Origin: Stappia indica
GTDB taxonomy: Bacteria > Pseudomonadota > Alphaproteobacteria > Rhizobiales > Stappiaceae
DNA: 64,000 bases
Assembly (NCBI RefSeq): GCF_020177335.1
Contig: NZ_JAIVMG010000008.1
Location: 124,001-188,000, forward strand
Direction: 5' to 3'
The notes beneath the pieces are model-generated. The model was not told where the DNA came from, searched no databases, and saw only the letters and a program-made list of their open reading frames with translations. This document shows positions 7,874 to 17,153 of the stretch, piece by piece; position 1 is the first letter of the stretch, and each line of letters opens with the position of its first letter. The position numbers were made by a program, and so were the translations under genes.

Positions 7874-9133
7874 GTGTCCGCAGAACGCTCCTCCGGCCCG
7901 CTCGATGGCCTCCTTGTCCTTGATCTCTCGCGCATTCTCGCCGGTCCGACCGCCACGCAGCTTCTGGGGGATCTCGGCGCCCGGGTGATCAAGGTCGAGC
8001 GTCCTGGTCGGGGCGACGACACCCGGGGTTGGGGTCCTCCGTTCCTGCGCGATGCGGACGGGCGGGAGACCACTGAGAGCGCCTATTACCTCTCCGCCAA
8101 CCGCAACAAGCAGTCGCTGGCCGTCGATCTTGCCAGTGCTGGCGGGCAGGAGATCATCCGCCAACTGGCGGCGCGCGCCGATGTGCTGGTGGAGAATTTC
8201 AAGGTCGGCGATCTCGCCCGGCGCGGGCTTGGCTATGACGATCTGAAGGCGGCAAATCCGGGGCTGATCTATTGCTCGATTTCCGGCTTCGGCCAGACCG
8301 GCCCCTATGCCCATCGCCCGGGTTACGACTTCCTGATCCAGGGCATGGGTGGGATCATGTCGCTGACCGGCCGGCCCGACGAAGAGGGCGGCGAGCCGAC
8401 CAAGGCCGGGGTCGGCATCGCCGATGTGATGTGCGGCATGTATGCCTCCAATGCGATCCTCGCCGCCCTGCATCACCGCACCCTCACCGGCGAGGGGCAA
8501 TACATCGACATCGCCCTGTTCGATACCCAGGTGGCCTGGCTGATCAACCAGGGCGTTGGCTATCTGACCGATGGCCAGGTGCCGCCCCGGCGCGGCAACG
8601 CCCATCCGACCATTGTCCCCTACAATGCCTATCCGGCCAGCGACGGCAGTTTCATTCTGGCCGTCGGCAATGACGACCAGTTCGCCCGCTTCTGTGACGT
8701 GGCGGGCGCGGCGCAACTGGCGACGGATCCGCGCTTTGCCCGCAACTCCGACCGGGTGCGCCGACGCAGCGAGCTGGAGCCGCTGATCCGCGATCTGACC
8801 CGCACCCGGCCGGCGGCAGAATGGCTCGCGGCACTGGAGGAAGCGGGCGTGCCCTGCGGTCCGATCAACGATCTTGCGGGCGTATTCGCCGATCCCCAGA
8901 CCCAGGCGCGGGGCATGCGGATCGCCCTGCCGCATGAGACGGCACAGGGCGGTGCGGTCGATCTGATCGGCAATCCGGTGAAACTGTCGCGCACCCCGGT
9001 CACCTATCGCCATGCGCCGCCCCGGCGCGGCGCCGATGGGGTGGAGGTGCTGCGCGGGGTGCTGGGGCTGAATGACAAGGAAATCGCCGCGCTGATCGAC
9101 GAAGGCGTGCTGGACCCGGGAGACGATGCATGA
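7874..9133 (+). CDS. CaiB/BaiF family (class III) CoA-transferase
   Basis: A 419-residue class III CoA-transferase, normal length for the family, which moves CoA between carboxylic acids through aspartyl-CoA and mixed anhydride intermediates. Visible motifs are DLSRILAGPTATQLLGDLGARVIKVE at the N terminus, LVENFKVGDLARRGLGYDDL, and the catalytic Asp in GVGIADVMCGMYA near residue 185. It starts with GTG, preceded by AAAGGG. Its stop overlaps the start of the following TPP enzyme (ATGA), so the two are translationally coupled. The pair resembles the formyl-CoA transferase/oxalyl-CoA decarboxylase logic, in which the transferase activates an acid and the TPP enzyme cleaves the CoA ester, but the substrate is not determined. 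Confidence 0.9.
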   Translation: MSAERSSGPLDGLLVLDLSRILAGPTATQLLGDLGARVIKVERPGRGDDTRGWGPPFLRDADGRETTESAYYLSANRNKQSLAVDLASAGGQEIIRQLAARADVLVENFKVGDLARRGLGYDDLKAANPGLIYCSISGFGQTGPYAHRPGYDFLIQGMGGIMSLTGRPDEEGGEPTKAGVGIADVMCGMYASNAILAALHHRTLTGEGQYIDIALFDTQVAWLINQGVGYLTDGQVPPRRGNAHPTIVPYNAYPASDGSFILAVGNDDQFARFCDVAGAAQLATDPRFARNSDRVRRRSELEPLIRDLTRTRPAAEWLAALEEAGVPCGPINDLAGVFADPQTQARGMRIALPHETAQGGAVDLIGNPVKLSRTPVTYRHAPPRRGADGVEVLRGVLGLNDKEIAALIDEGVLDPGDDA

Positions 9134-10758
9134 CCACCGGAGCGGATCTGATCGCCGAGAGGCTCGCCGGTGCCGGCTGCCGCCATGCCTTTGGCATTCC
9201 CGGCGGCGAGGTGCTGGCGCTGATGGGGGCGCTGGCCGATGCGGGCATCGCTTTCCATCTGGTCAAGCATGAGAACGCCGGCGGCTTCATGGCCGAAGGG
9301 GTCTGGCATGCCGAGGCGCGGGCGGGAAAGGCGGCGCCGGGCATTCTGCTGGCGACGCTCGGTCCGGGCGTGGCCAATGCGGTCAATGTGGTGGCCAACG
9401 CCTGGCAGGACCGGGTCCCGCTGATCTTCCTGACCGGCTGCGTCGATGCCGCCGAGGCGGAGAGCTACACTCACCAGGTGTTCGATCATCAGCAATTGCT
9501 GCGGCCCATCGTCAAGGCCAGCTTCCGCGCCGCGCCCGGCGCCATCGGCAGGATGATGGACAAGGCGATTGCCATCGCCCTCAGCGGACAGCCCGGGCCG
9601 GTGCATGTGGATGTGCCGATCTCGGTCGCCGAAAGCCTGTGCGAGCCCCGCGAACGTCCGGCGGGCAAGGCCCCGCCGGCACCGCAGCTTCGCCCGGAAG
9701 GCGCGGAGCTGGAGGCAGCGCGCGCCCTTTTCAAAAACGCCAAGCGGCCACTGGCGATTGCCGGTGTTGATGCGGTCAACGAAGGCGCCGGCGCGGAAAT
9801 CGCCGCTTTCTGCGACCGCTTTCATGTGCCGCTGATCACCAGCTACAAGGCCAAGGGCCTGCTCGACGAGGCGCACCCGCTGGCGCTGGGCGGCGCCGGC
9901 CTCAGCCCCAAGGCGGATGCGCATCTGCTGCCGTTGCTCAAGGCGTCTGACTGCATTTTGCTGCTTGGCTACGACCCGATTGAAATGCGCATCAACTGGC
10001 GCGATCCCTGGCCGGACGCGGCGCCGGTGGTCGAGATTGCCGCCACGCCGCGCCTGCATGGCATGCACGCGGTGCGCCATCTTCTCCCCTCCGGGGTGTC
10101 CGCCGGGCTTGCCGCCCTGTCGGATGGGCTGACGCCGCGGGCGACCTGGTCCGATGGCGCCACCGAGGCCGCGCGCTCCGCGCTTGCCGCCCAGTTCGCG
10201 CCGGAGCCGGAAGGCTGGGGGCCGGCGACGGTGTTTCATACCCTGCGCCAGGTATTGCCGCCCGAGACCGTTGCCACCGCCGACAGCGGCGCGCACCGGA
10301 TCCTTGTGTCGCAGATCTGGCGGACGGGGCTCGCGCGCGGGATGCTGCAATCCTCCGCCCTTTGCACCATGGCCTGTGCCCTGCCGCTTGGCATGGGCCA
10401 GCGGCTCGCCGACCCCACCCGTCCGGTGGTGGTGTTTGTCGGCGATGCCGGGCTGGAAATGGGACTGGGGGAACTGGCGACCTTGCGCGACATGGGGCTG
10501 TCCCTGATCGTCTGTGTGCTGGTCGATGAAAGCCTGTCGCTGATCGAGCTGAAGCAACGGAGCGGGCAGCGGGCCAATCTTGGCGTCGATTTCGCCGGAA
10601 CGGACTTCCCGGCTCTTGCCCGGTTCTTCGGCGGTCACGGGGTCTGGGTGGCGGATGCGAAGACGCTCGCGGCCGAAGCGCAGGCCGCGCTCGACCGCCC
10701 GACCTTCACCCTGCTCGCCTGCCGGATCGGACGGCGGGCCTATGATGGCAAGTTCTGA
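9130..10758 (+). CDS. Thiamine pyrophosphate-dependent enzyme (acetolactate synthase-like)
   Basis: A 542-residue enzyme with the three-domain layout of the acetolactate synthase / oxalyl-CoA decarboxylase / 2-hydroxyacyl-CoA lyase superfamily. The N-terminal Pyr domain has the activating glutamate in VKHENAGGFMAEG near residue 50. The central domain begins near residue 195. The C-terminal PP domain binds TPP-Mg through GDAGLEMGLGELATL near residue 437. The ILV FAD/quinone signatures are not clear, so it is probably not a biosynthetic acetolactate synthase. The 4-nt overlap with the CoA-transferase gene suggests a decarboxylase or lyase acting on an acyl-CoA made by that protein. Confidence 0.85.
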   Translation: MTTGADLIAERLAGAGCRHAFGIPGGEVLALMGALADAGIAFHLVKHENAGGFMAEGVWHAEARAGKAAPGILLATLGPGVANAVNVVANAWQDRVPLIFLTGCVDAAEAESYTHQVFDHQQLLRPIVKASFRAAPGAIGRMMDKAIAIALSGQPGPVHVDVPISVAESLCEPRERPAGKAPPAPQLRPEGAELEAARALFKNAKRPLAIAGVDAVNEGAGAEIAAFCDRFHVPLITSYKAKGLLDEAHPLALGGAGLSPKADAHLLPLLKASDCILLLGYDPIEMRINWRDPWPDAAPVVEIAATPRLHGMHAVRHLLPSGVSAGLAALSDGLTPRATWSDGATEAARSALAAQFAPEPEGWGPATVFHTLRQVLPPETVATADSGAHRILVSQIWRTGLARGMLQSSALCTMACALPLGMGQRLADPTRPVVVFVGDAGLEMGLGELATLRDMGLSLIVCVLVDESLSLIELKQRSGQRANLGVDFAGTDFPALARFFGGHGVWVADAKTLAAEAQAALDRPTFTLLACRIGRRAYDGKF

Positions 10759-10795
10759 CCGGTCAAAAACCGCTTGCGGTTTGTGGGCCGGTCAG
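10755..10795. terminator. Nested inverted repeat between convergent genes
   Basis: CTGACCGG (10755-10762) pairs with CCGGTCAG (10788-10795). Inside them AAACCGC (10767-10773) pairs with GCGGTTT (10776-10782). The structure covers the stop codon of the TPP enzyme and lies between convergent genes, so it could act as a bidirectional terminator. There is no long T-run. Confidence 0.45.
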
Positions 10796-10818
10796 GTCCT
10801 CACCATCTTGAGGCCGGG

Positions 10819-11979
10819 TCAGCCCATGCCGAGTTTCAGCCTGATCCGGGTGCCGGCAAGGCTGCCGATGAAGCCGAACACCAGCCACAGCCAGCCGTGC
10901 AGCGAGCCGGAGACGATGCCGCCGAGATAGGCGCCGATGTTGCAGCCATAGGCAAGGCGCGCGCCATAGCCCATCAGCAGCCCGCCGATGAGGGCGGTGA
11001 GAAGATCGCGTCGCGACAGCTTCCAGGCAGGCGCGTATTTGCCGGCCAGGGCCGCCGCCACCATGGCGCCGAGCAGGATGCCGAAATTCATCACCGAGGT
11101 GGCATCGGCGAAGACCGAGGCTTCCAGCGCGCCCTTCTGCCATTGCCAGTAGGGCCAGTCGGTGACGGGGACGCCGAGCCCTTGCCAGATCTTCGCGCCC
11201 CACAGGGCAAAGCCGGAGGTGATGCCCCAGGGTCGGCCCAGCACGAGGAAGGTGGCGATGCCGACGATGGCGATCATCACCGCCCCGAACACGAGGGACC
11301 AGGGGCCGGTCAGAACGGACTCCGTGGCGCGCGGTTCCGCCAGCGATCCATGGGCGCGGGTTTCCACCCGCACGCTCCAAAGGGCGATCGCCCCGAGCAC
11401 GACGGCGGTGATGGCGAAGGCGCCGATCGGTCCGAAATTGCCGATCAGGGAAAACGCCGGCAGTTTCGGCAATTGCCCCCATAGGTGCATGTGCGGGGTG
11501 GCGGCCACCGAGCCGGTGACGAAGGCGGCCAGGGTCACCATCATCCGCGTCGAGCCGCCTCCGGCGGTAAACAGGGTGCCGGAGGCGCAGCCGCCGCCTA
11601 GCTGCATGCCAAGGCCGAACATGAAGGCGCCAATGGCCGCGGCGATGCCGAAGGGAAAGACGAAGCCGCCGGTGGGAAGGCCGATCCCGGCGCCCCAGCC
11701 GATCAGCGGGAAGGACACCAGAGCGGTCAGCAGGATCAGGAGGAACTGGGCCCGCAAACCGCCGCCCCTCTTTTCGGTGACGATCCGGCGCCAGGCGGCG
11801 GTGAAGCCGAAGCTGGCGTGATAGAGCGACACGCCGGCGAGGCCGCCGATCAGCGTGGCGAGACCGAGCGTGTGCCCGCCGTGAAGGCTGGCAAGAGCGG
11901 TGACCGCGGCGAGGCCGGAAAGCGCAGCCGCCAGTATCAGGCGGTTGGGTCCGGAGAAGGTTTGGGCAAGAGCTGTCAT
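10819..11979 (-). CDS. YeeE/YedE family sulfur-compound transporter
   Basis: A 386-residue polytopic membrane protein with about nine or ten helices. It carries the hallmark cysteine motifs of the YeeE/YedE (TsuA) family: MQLGGGCASGTLFTAGGGS near residue 135 and YGCNIGAYLGGI near residue 350. In TsuA such cysteines line an hourglass path for thiosulfate. The protein would import thiosulfate or a related reduced sulfur species. The usual TusA-like YeeD partner is not adjacent, so the gene is a singleton. The start at 11979 has only a weak ribosome site. Divergent from the TPR gene across 290 bp with no recognisable element. Confidence 0.85.
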   Translation of the reverse strand: MTALAQTFSGPNRLILAAALSGLAAVTALASLHGGHTLGLATLIGGLAGVSLYHASFGFTAAWRRIVTEKRGGGLRAQFLLILLTALVSFPLIGWGAGIGLPTGGFVFPFGIAAAIGAFMFGLGMQLGGGCASGTLFTAGGGSTRMMVTLAAFVTGSVAATPHMHLWGQLPKLPAFSLIGNFGPIGAFAITAVVLGAIALWSVRVETRAHGSLAEPRATESVLTGPWSLVFGAVMIAIVGIATFLVLGRPWGITSGFALWGAKIWQGLGVPVTDWPYWQWQKGALEASVFADATSVMNFGILLGAMVAAALAGKYAPAWKLSRRDLLTALIGGLLMGYGARLAYGCNIGAYLGGIVSGSLHGWLWLVFGFIGSLAGTRIRLKLGMG

Positions 11980-12269
11980 GCGTATGGTCTACCCCTTTCC
12001 GCCCTCGGGCCGGAAGGCTTCCTTTTCCGGTTGGCGCGCCGCGCGGGCAAATGCATTTTCACAACCAGGAGCTATTTGGAATATGAGCGCTTTCAAGGGC
12101 CGGTCCCGACAAGCGCGCCACAAGTTATTGTGTCTTGCGTGTCATCGGGGCAAGCGGAACACTCTGGGCCACAAATAGAGGTCCGGCGCTCGGTCCGCGC
12201 CACCGTTCGGCCATGCTTTGCCCGCGATTGTGCGTCAAGACCTCCCGATCGCAGGTTCAAGAGGCTGCC

Positions 12270-13652
12270 ATGAGCATCATCGACCCCTTTGGATATTCGT
12301 TGACCCTGTCCGAGCCGGAGGCACTTGCCCCCTGGAGCGGCACGGTCAAGGCGTTCCTGGCCCATGGCAAGGCAACCCCGGATCTGATCGGCGAGGCGCT
12401 GGCGTGCGATCCGCAGTTCGCCATGGGCCATGCGACACATGGCTTGTTCTGCCTGCTGCTCGGGCGAAAGGAACTCTTGGCGGTGGCCGAGGGCGACTGG
12501 CGCGATGCCGAGGCGGCGCGCCGGCTGGCGCCGGTCACAGTGCGCGAGGCGGTGGTCATCGACGCGCTGCGCGACTGGCTCGACGGGGCCCCGCGAAGAG
12601 CGGCCGCCCGGCTTGATGCGGCGCTCGCCGACTTTCCCGCCGATCCGCTGCTGATGAAGCTGGCGCATGCCATCTATTTCGTGCTGGGTGAGGCGGTAGC
12701 GATGCGGCGCTCGGTGGAAAAGGTCCTGCCCGTCTATGGCACTGACCATCCGGCGCTGGGCTATGGTCTTGGTTGCCATGCCTTCGCGCTGGAGGAAACC
12801 GGTGCCTATGCCGAAGCGGAGCGGGCGGGGCGACAGGCGCTGGAGCTTGCCGCCGACGATGCCTGGGGGCTGCATGCGGTTGCCCATGTCTATGACATGA
12901 CCGGGCAGTCGGAGACGGGGCGGAAATGGCTGGAGAGCCACACCGCCACCTTCGCCCATTGCAACAATTTCGGCTATCACGTGTGGTGGCACCTGGCGTT
13001 GATGTATCTCGACAAGGGCGATATCGGCGAGGTGCTGTGGCTCTACGATACCAGGATCCGCCGCGATCACACCGACGATTACCGCGACATTTCCAACGCC
13101 GCCTCCCTGCTGGTCCGGCTGGAGATCGAAGGGGTGGATGTGGGCCAGCGCTGGGAGGAACTGGCGCGGCTCGCCGAAACCCGGATCGACGACCGCTGCA
13201 ATGTCTTCGCCAACCTTCACTACATGCTGTCGCTGAGCGGCGGCGGCCGCAGGCAGGCGGCCGACCGGATGCTCTCGGCCTTGTCCGGCTGGTCGGAGGA
13301 TCATTCGGACATGGGCGAGGTCGCCGCTCGCACAGGTCTGCCGGTGGCGCGGGGACTGGAGGCCTATCAACGCGGCAATTTCTTCTCCGCCTTCCACCAT
13401 CTTGACCGGGCGCGGCCGGGGCTTCAAAGCATCGGCGGCAGCCATGCGCAGCGCGATGTGTTCGAGCAACTGGCAATCGATGCGGCCCTGCGTGCCGGTC
13501 TTGCCGAGGATGCGGAACGCTTGCTGCGCGAGCGACAGGCGCTGCGCGGGGCCACCGACCGTTTCGCCAGCGAGCGGCTGGCGCGGGTGGAGCGGATGCG
13601 CCGCGCCGAGCGGGTCATGGGCGACGAGGGCCTGCGGGCCGTGCCTCTTTGA
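12270..13652 (+). CDS. Tetratricopeptide repeat protein, TTC38-like
   Basis: A 460-residue protein made of helical TPR-like repeats, matching the TTC38 family of eukaryotes and bacteria in motifs such as HATHGLFCLLLGR, GLHAVAHVYDMTGQ and FGYHVWWHLALMYLDKGD. The His-rich HAVAHVYDM and YHVWWHLAL segments recur around residues 205 and 240 and look like a conserved pocket. No signal peptide is seen, so it should be cytoplasmic. The start at 12270 follows AGAGG and fits the family N terminus; upstream in-frame codons lie in non-coding sequence. Molecular function is unknown. It lies 49 bp upstream of opgC on the same strand and may be co-transcribed. Confidence 0.8.
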   Translation: MSIIDPFGYSLTLSEPEALAPWSGTVKAFLAHGKATPDLIGEALACDPQFAMGHATHGLFCLLLGRKELLAVAEGDWRDAEAARRLAPVTVREAVVIDALRDWLDGAPRRAAARLDAALADFPADPLLMKLAHAIYFVLGEAVAMRRSVEKVLPVYGTDHPALGYGLGCHAFALEETGAYAEAERAGRQALELAADDAWGLHAVAHVYDMTGQSETGRKWLESHTATFAHCNNFGYHVWWHLALMYLDKGDIGEVLWLYDTRIRRDHTDDYRDISNAASLLVRLEIEGVDVGQRWEELARLAETRIDDRCNVFANLHYMLSLSGGGRRQAADRMLSALSGWSEDHSDMGEVAARTGLPVARGLEAYQRGNFFSAFHHLDRARPGLQSIGGSHAQRDVFEQLAIDAALRAGLAEDAERLLRERQALRGATDRFASERLARVERMRRAERVMGDEGLRAVPL

Positions 13653-13701
13653 CGGCGCCAACGGCGCAAGGTTTCAAATTCACACAAGCGAAGGTCTTTC
13701 G

Positions 13702-14967
13702 GTGAACGTACACGCAAACACTCCGCTGCCGGTGCCAAGGCCGCGCGATCCGCGGCTCGACTTCTTTCGCGGCATCGGCATGTTCATCATCTTTGTCGCC
13801 CATCTGCCGAACAACACCTGGACCTTGTGGATCCCGGCCCGGTTCGGCTTTTCCGACGCGACCGAGATCTTCGTGTTCTGTTCCGGCATGGCCTCCGCCA
13901 TTGCCTTCGGCCGGGTGTTCGATCAGCGCGGCTGGTGGATGGGCGCGGCCCGGGTCAGCCATCGCGTCTGGCAGGTGTACTGGGCGCATATCTGCCAGTT
14001 TCTGGTGATCGCCGCCGGCCTGATCGCCGTGCAGCGCAGCGGCTATCTCGCCAGTTGTTGCGGCCTGACCGAGGACTACGTCGCCTCGCTGAATCTCGTC
14101 AATTTCCTGGACAAGATCGACACCACCCTGCCGGGGCTGCTGACCCTGACCTATGTGCCGAATTATTTCGACATCCTGCCCATGTACATCGTCATCCTGA
14201 TGATGTTGCCGCTGGTAATGGCCGCATCGTACCTTGGGCGCGGCGCGATCTTCGCGTTGATGGGGCTCAGCTGGGGTCTTGCCACCCTGGGCTATCTCGG
14301 CCTGCCGGCGGAGCCGTGGTCCGATCGGGTCTGGTTCTTCAATCCCTTCGCCTGGCAGCTGATCTTCTTCACCGGCTTTGCCTTCATGCGTGGCTGGATT
14401 CCGGCACCGCCGGTGCGTCGGGAACTGATGCTGCTGGCCGTGGCCATCGTCGTGCTGACCGTGCCGTTTGCCTATTTCCGCGCCTATCAGGCGGTGCCGT
14501 TGCTGGCGGAGATGCGCCAGGCCATCGCCCCGCTGTGGGACAAGACCCACTTCGGCATCCTGCGCTTCGTGCATTTCCTCGCGCTGGCCTATCTCGCCTG
14601 GATCGCGGTTGGCGCGGGCGGGCGTTATCTTGTCGTCGACAACGGTTGGGGCCGGTTCGTCAAGGTGGTGCAGAAGGTCGGGCAACAGTCGCTGGCGGTG
14701 TTCCTCGCCAGTCTGGTGCTGGCTCAGGCGATTGGGATCCTGCGCGACATGGCCTGGGGGCGTGGCAACATGCTTGCCGAACTGATCGCCAATCTGGCCG
14801 GCTTCGCCGGATTGATCGCGGTTGCCTATGTCGTCGCCTGGTACAAGGGCAATCCCTGGAAACGGGGCGGCGGTCCGGGTGCCGGCGGCCAGGACGTGGC
14901 GCGGGCGCTTGCCTCCGGACCGGAGCCGTCGCCGGGCCGGAGCGCGCGGCTCGAAACGATCCGATAG
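13702..14967 (+). CDS. opgC: OpgC family membrane protein (glucan succinylation)
   Basis: A 421-residue polytopic inner-membrane protein with about ten helices, of the OpgC family related to acyltransferase 3 proteins. OpgC adds succinyl groups to osmoregulated periplasmic glucans in Rhodobacter and in E. coli. The N-terminal signature LDFFRGIGMFIIFVAHLPNN has the conserved Arg and His. Family motifs FGFSDATEIFVFCSGMASA and YVPNYFDILPMYIVIL are present. The GTG at 13702 is chosen because GAAGG lies seven bases upstream and the ORF cannot start earlier without entering the TPR gene. It is probably functionally linked to opgH 6.6 kb upstream. The C-terminal 25 residues are low-complexity Gly/Arg/Pro. 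Confidence 0.9.
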   Translation: MNVHANTPLPVPRPRDPRLDFFRGIGMFIIFVAHLPNNTWTLWIPARFGFSDATEIFVFCSGMASAIAFGRVFDQRGWWMGAARVSHRVWQVYWAHICQFLVIAAGLIAVQRSGYLASCCGLTEDYVASLNLVNFLDKIDTTLPGLLTLTYVPNYFDILPMYIVILMMLPLVMAASYLGRGAIFALMGLSWGLATLGYLGLPAEPWSDRVWFFNPFAWQLIFFTGFAFMRGWIPAPPVRRELMLLAVAIVVLTVPFAYFRAYQAVPLLAEMRQAIAPLWDKTHFGILRFVHFLALAYLAWIAVGAGGRYLVVDNGWGRFVKVVQKVGQQSLAVFLASLVLAQAIGILRDMAWGRGNMLAELIANLAGFAGLIAVAYVVAWYKGNPWKRGGGPGAGGQDVARALASGPEPSPGRSARLETIR

Positions 14968-15007
14968 CGCAAGCCCGGCAAGGGCGGGGGCAGCCTGTCG
15001 GTCCCCA

Positions 15008-15889
15008 CTACGGAGTGTCTTGCGCGCCTTGCTGTCGGTCTTGCTGAAGATCGTGGGCGAGCGCGCGCCAGGCGCGGGCGATCCAGGCCGCGCGCAGGCT
15101 GTGGCCGCCCGCGTGCAGGCAGACCTCCAGAACCGCTTCGCCCGTCTCCTGCCGCTGGCATCCCAGCCCCTCCGCCGGGGCGGTTTTGGGGAAGATCACC
15201 GCCAGCCCGGCCTTGCGTTGCCAGACGGCAAGGCTGTCGGCGACCGTCGACTGGTGCCAGCGCTCGCCGATCGGCCGACCGAGGAGCGGCACGGTGCGAT
15301 CCTCGGTGCCATGCACATGATAAAGGTCGGGGACTGGCGATGGGCAGCTCTCCGGGACCGGCTCCCAGAAGGCGCCGGCAACGGGCGCATAGCCGGAAAA
15401 CAGCTCGCCGCGATAACATGCGAGGTTCCACACCATCGAGCCGCCGATGGAAAAGCCGGCGGCCATCAGCCGGTCCCGGCGGATCGGAAAGCGCCGGGCC
15501 AGGTCGGAGACCAGATCCTCGAAGAAGGCGAAATCGTCCCGCAGTGCGTCCGGTGCCCCAGGATAGGACCAGGTGCCGTCCTTGCCCTCCGGGAGGACGA
15601 CGGCGACGTTCAGCTGATTGGCAAGCTGTACCCAGGCCGGGTTGCGAAGTTCGGCGCGCGCCGATCCGCGCCAGCCGTGCAGAAAGACGATCGCGCCGAG
15701 CGGCGTGCGTCCGTTCCACTCTTCCGGAACGCGGATGCGGTATTCGCCCGAGGCGATCCGGCAGGGCGTTTTCACGCCGCAGCTTGGCGCTCCGTTGCCG
15801 GGCCATGCGGGGAAGAGCAGGAGCAAGGCGAGGCCGGGCAGGGCCGCCGCCATGCGGCGCAAGAGGGGCGGTCGCTGCGCCATCGGCAA
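15008..15889 (-). CDS. Secreted alpha/beta hydrolase, LpqC / PHB depolymerase-like esterase
   Basis: A 293-residue protein with an N-terminal signal peptide (two Arg, then about 18 hydrophobic residues, PAWPGNGAPS). The mature part is an alpha/beta hydrolase: oxyanion region VFLHGWRGS, nucleophile Ser in AAGFSIGGSM near residue 147, likely acid in HGTEDRTVP near residue 200, and base His in HAGGHSL near residue 262. This is the layout of LpqC/feruloyl esterase/poly-3-hydroxybutyrate depolymerase family enzymes, which act on ester substrates outside the cytoplasm. Several cysteines (SCGVKTPC, CQR...VCLH) could form disulfides in the periplasm. The start could be 15889 or 15883. Convergent with opgC; probably a single-gene unit. 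Confidence 0.8.
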   Translation of the reverse strand: MPMAQRPPLLRRMAAALPGLALLLLFPAWPGNGAPSCGVKTPCRIASGEYRIRVPEEWNGRTPLGAIVFLHGWRGSARAELRNPAWVQLANQLNVAVVLPEGKDGTWSYPGAPDALRDDFAFFEDLVSDLARRFPIRRDRLMAAGFSIGGSMVWNLACYRGELFSGYAPVAGAFWEPVPESCPSPVPDLYHVHGTEDRTVPLLGRPIGERWHQSTVADSLAVWQRKAGLAVIFPKTAPAEGLGCQRQETGEAVLEVCLHAGGHSLRAAWIARAWRALAHDLQQDRQQGAQDTP

Positions 15890-16000
15890 GCCTCCGTTCC
15901 ATCGGTTCGCTGCCGATAGAATGACCGGTCTGGCCGCTGCCGCAAGCTGTGTCCGCCCGACGTCACATCACGGCTTGGTGAGCGCAGCGGGCGGATGTCG

Positions 16001-16141
16001 TCAGAGAATGGCCCAGCGGATGGCGCCAGCGACGAGGAACAGGGTCAGCACCCCGGCCAGCCACAGACCGGCGAACCAGGCCAGCCGGCGGCTGAAGCCG
16101 CCGGGAGGGTGGTGCTTGTCCTGACCGTCTTGCCGGATCAT
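16001..16141 (-). CDS. DUF2474 small subunit of cytochrome bd (CydX-like)
   Basis: A 46-residue protein with one membrane helix (about residues 20-42) preceded by basic residues (GGFSRRLAWFAGLWLAG). This is the pattern of the DUF2474 family, which follows CIO-type cydAB in many proteobacteria and is thought to play the CydX/CydH role of stabilising the oxidase. Its ATG overlaps the cydB stop by one base (TGATG), so translation is coupled. It ends the operon. Confidence 0.85.
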   Translation of the reverse strand: MIRQDGQDKHHPPGGFSRRLAWFAGLWLAGVLTLFLVAGAIRWAIL

Positions 16142-17148
16142 CAGTGATACCCCTCGCCAATCCGCACCTTGCCGCGGAACACCCAATAGGCATAGCCGCT
16201 ATAGGCCAGGATCATCGGCACCAGAACGAGCGCACCCACCAGCAGGAACAGCAGCGAGGAGTGCGGCGCGGCCGCCTGCCAGATGGTGATGTGCGGTGGC
16301 ACGATATGCGGGAAGAGGCTGATGCCAAGGCCGATATAGCTGACCAGGAAGAGACCGAGGCCAGCAAGGAACGGCAGGCCGTCCCGGGTGCCCGACAGGC
16401 TGCGGAACAGGACGACGGCAAGGGCCGCGACCATCAGCGGCACCGGCGCGGTGTAGAGGATTTGCGGCATGGTGAACCAGCGCGCGGCGAACTGCGGATG
16501 CAGGAACGGGGTCCACAGGCTGACGATGCCGATGACGCCGATCATCAGGACGGCAAAGAGCCGGGCCTTCTCGCGGAAATGGGCCTGGGTCGGGCCCTCG
16601 CATTTCCAGATCAGCCAGCAGGCCCCGAGCAGCGCATAGCCAATCACCAGCGCCACGCCGGTCATGATGGAGAACGGGCTCAGCCAGTCGAGCCAGCCGC
16701 CCGCATAGCTGCGGCCCTCGACGGCAATGCCCTGAACAATCGCTCCGAGGGCGACCCCTTGCGCGAAAGCGGCGGTCAGGGAGCCGAGGAAGAAGGCGAT
16801 ATCCCAGATCCAGCGGCGTTCGGGGTGTGCCTTGAAGCGGAATTCGAACACCACGCCCCGAAAGACCAACCCGAGTAGCATGGCGATGATCGGTGCGTAG
16901 AGTGCCGGCATCAGCACCGAATAGGCAAGCGGGAACATGGCGTAGAGCCCGCCGCCGCCCAGCACCAGCCAGGTTTCGTTGCCATCCCACACGGGTGCGA
17001 TCGAATTCATCATCAGGTCGCGTTCCGTCGCTGAACGGGCGGTGGGAAACAGAATCCCAATGCCGAGATCGAAGCCGTCGAGCACCACATAGATGAAGAC
17101 GGCGGCGGCGATGATGAGAGCCCAGACGAGGGCGAGATCGATGTCCAT
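16141..17148 (-). CDS. cioB: Cytochrome bd ubiquinol oxidase subunit II, CIO type
   Basis: A 335-residue membrane subunit of a cytochrome bd quinol oxidase, which reduces oxygen to water in the inner membrane without pumping protons. Visible family signatures are the N-terminal VLDGFDLGIGIL and NSIAPVWDGNETWLVLGGGGLYAMFPLAYS. The length and the short loops match CioB (cyanide-insensitive oxidase) rather than E. coli CydB. It starts 5 bp after the cioA stop. This copy has no adjacent cydDC assembly transporter; a second, complete cydDCABX set lies about 24 kb away in the same window. Confidence 0.93.
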   Translation of the reverse strand: MDIDLALVWALIIAAAVFIYVVLDGFDLGIGILFPTARSATERDLMMNSIAPVWDGNETWLVLGGGGLYAMFPLAYSVLMPALYAPIIAMLLGLVFRGVVFEFRFKAHPERRWIWDIAFFLGSLTAAFAQGVALGAIVQGIAVEGRSYAGGWLDWLSPFSIMTGVALVIGYALLGACWLIWKCEGPTQAHFREKARLFAVLMIGVIGIVSLWTPFLHPQFAARWFTMPQILYTAPVPLMVAALAVVLFRSLSGTRDGLPFLAGLGLFLVSYIGLGISLFPHIVPPHITIWQAAAPHSSLLFLLVGALVLVPMILAYSGYAYWVFRGKVRIGEGYH

Positions 17149-17153
17149 CCGGT

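Noticed and set aside
12093-13661. 522-codon open frame opposite the TTC38-like gene
   Set aside because: Low-complexity translation without motifs; the plus-strand TPR protein explains the coding signal.
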